Assembly (NCBI GenBank): GCA_937883885.1
Contig: CAKZXL010000082.1
Coordinates: 1 to 7,208 of the forward strand
Direction of reading: 5' to 3'
DNA: 7,208 nt
DNA from: an uncultured Aquincola sp.
GTDB lineage: Bacteria > Pseudomonadota > Gammaproteobacteria > Burkholderiales > Burkholderiaceae
Made by a program: the position numbers and the translations under genes. Position 1 is the first letter of the stretch, and every line of letters begins with the position of its first letter. The notes beneath the pieces are model-generated. The model had not been told where the DNA came from. It did not search any database and worked only from the letters and a program-made list of their open reading frames with translations. Of the stretch, positions 6,186 to 7,208 are shown one piece after another.

Positions 6186-7208
6186 TCAGGGCGCGGCCTG
6201 CAGCGCCGCGCGGCGTTCGGCCATCGGCAGCGCCGCCAGGCGGCGCACCTCGGCATAAAAGCGGGGAAAGTCGCCACCCAGGCGCTCGAACAGGCGCACG
6301 AACTGCGGCACCAGGTCGTTGTAGGCGCCCTGCACCGCCAGCGACGGGTTGCTGGCGCGGGCAAACCAGGCGTCGTAGCCGGCATAACCGCCCCAGCGTT
6401 CACGCTTCATCGCCTCATAGTCGGCGCGCAGCCGGGCCAGGCGCTCGGCCTTGGCGCGGCGCTTGTCGTCGTCGCTGGCGCTGCTGGCGTACAGCGCCGC
6501 CAGGTCGGTGCGGGCGGCCAGGGTCAGCGCGCGGAAGTCGGCGCGGCGCTCGGCCATCTGGTCGTAGGCCTCGCGGCTGCCGGGCGCGCCGTGCTGGGCC
6601 AGCCAGCGATCGCCACCGATGCGTTCCACCGCGGTGGCAAAGCTCTCGTTGAAGGCGGTGTCGCCATTGGCATAAGCCACCTGGTGCGCCAGTTCGTGGA
6701 ACACCATGCGCGCCAGCTCCGCCTCGCCCCAACCGACGAAGGTGTTGAGCAGCGGGTCGCCGCCCAGCCAGTCGCTCCAGCCCAGCGTGGAGTACGCCGG
6801 CACGCCATAGACGGCCACCTCCCAGCCTTCGGCCTTCAGCTGGGCGGCCAATGCATCGGCCGCCGCGCGGTCGTAATAGCCGCGGTAGCCGATGCAGCCC
6901 ACCACCGGAAAGCACCAGGTCTTGAGCTGCAGCGACAGCTCGGGCGTGGCCACCACGTTCCACACCGCTGCACTGCGGCCCAGGTCGGCATAGCGGCGGT
7001 AGCTGCCGTTGTCGGGCAGGTGCAGCTCGGCGACCGCATAGTCGCGGATCTGCTGCGATCGCACCAGCTGCTCGCGCAGGGCCGGCGGTGTGGCGGGGTC
7101 GTCCAGCACCTCGGGCACCGGCCGCGCGCGGGCCAGCAGGTCGAGGTGGCCGTGCGCCGCCTGCGCGTAATAGCCCGCGGTGCTGCAGCCGCCCAGGCCG
7201 GCGGCCAC
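6186..7208 (-). CDS. Putative zinc aminopeptidase, lipoprotein, 5' end cut by window
   Basis: About 340 residues are visible; the start lies beyond the window, and the GTG at 7208 is probably not the true start. The protein resembles the predicted aminopeptidase family of COG4324/PF10023. Near the visible N-terminus LGGC (residues 5-8) followed by STAGYYAQAAHGHLDLL looks like a lipobox, so it is likely a lipoprotein facing the periplasm, with most of its signal peptide outside the window. The zinc site is FHELAHQ (H171, E172, H175), followed by GDTAFNESFAT (182-192); E188 or E195 is the likely third zinc ligand. The NESFAT segment and the following AVERIGG are, to my knowledge, typical of the family. 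Peptidase activity is a family prediction, not shown here. The PHA-system gene follows 37 nt downstream on the same strand. No internal frameshift is seen. Confidence 0.85.
   Translation of the reverse strand: MAAGLGGCSTAGYYAQAAHGHLDLLARARPVPEVLDDPATPPALREQLVRSQQIRDYAVAELHLPDNGSYRRYADLGRSAAVWNVVATPELSLQLKTWCFPVVGCIGYRGYYDRAAADALAAQLKAEGWEVAVYGVPAYSTLGWSDWLGGDPLLNTFVGWGEAELARMVFHELAHQVAYANGDTAFNESFATAVERIGGDRWLAQHGAPGSREAYDQMAERRADFRALTLAARTDLAALYASSASDDDKRRAKAERLARLRADYEAMKRERWGGYAGYDAWFARASNPSLAVQGAYNDLVPQFVRLFERLGGDFPRFYAEVRRLAALPMAERRAALQAAP

Overview
The window is a GC-rich (roughly 70% by eye) stretch of bacterial chromosome. It most likely comes from a betaproteobacterium of the order Burkholderiales, in the Rubrivivax/Leptothrix/Ideonella/Aquincola neighbourhood. 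The basis is the codon bias, a PEP-CTERM protein, a polyhydroxyalkanoate-system protein, and an intergenic repeat of the CGCTGCGCTC ... CCCCCGAGGGGG ... GGGCGGCCCGGCGGGCGGG style that I associate with this group. The assignment is by recognition only and no search was run.

Layout. Positions 1-296 hold no convincing gene: a C-rich leader with a perfect hairpin, a (CCCA)4(GCCA)3 tract whose other strand reads as a textbook G-quadruplex motif, and a small inverted repeat close to the first gene. Three plus-strand genes follow with short gaps (24 and 51 nt): a Tat-exported PhoD-type phosphatase (297-1961), a small secreted DVUA0089-like protein with a PEP-CTERM sorting tail (1986-2600), and a BCCT-family osmolyte/betaine-type transporter (2652-4172). 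After 88 nt containing a GC hairpin come nicotinate phosphoribosyltransferase pncB (GTG start at 4261, to 5457) and, 25 nt later, an acyl-CoA-binding protein (5483-5740).

The right-hand end is convergent. A structured ~105-bp intergenic repeat (5737-5842) separates the plus-strand genes from two minus-strand genes: a polyhydroxyalkanoic acid system family protein (5840-6148) and, 37 nt upstream of it, a zinc aminopeptidase-like lipoprotein (6186-7208) that runs off the window end. The repeat has two copies of a 25-bp end module exactly 80 bp apart, and the stop codons of both flanking genes lie inside these modules.

How the genes may work together: the first two products are both exported and probably co-transcribed, suggesting a cell-surface or extracellular phosphatase made with a sorted surface/matrix protein. 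The transporter could belong to the same transcript. pncB (NAD salvage) and the acyl-CoA-binding protein are a housekeeping pair by position, without an obvious biochemical link. I see no CRISPR array, transposase, phage gene, RNA gene or defence system. I find no previously undescribed system here; the points most worth a second look are the G-quadruplex tract, the phosphatase/PEP-CTERM pair, and the repeat that supplies stop codons to both convergent genes.
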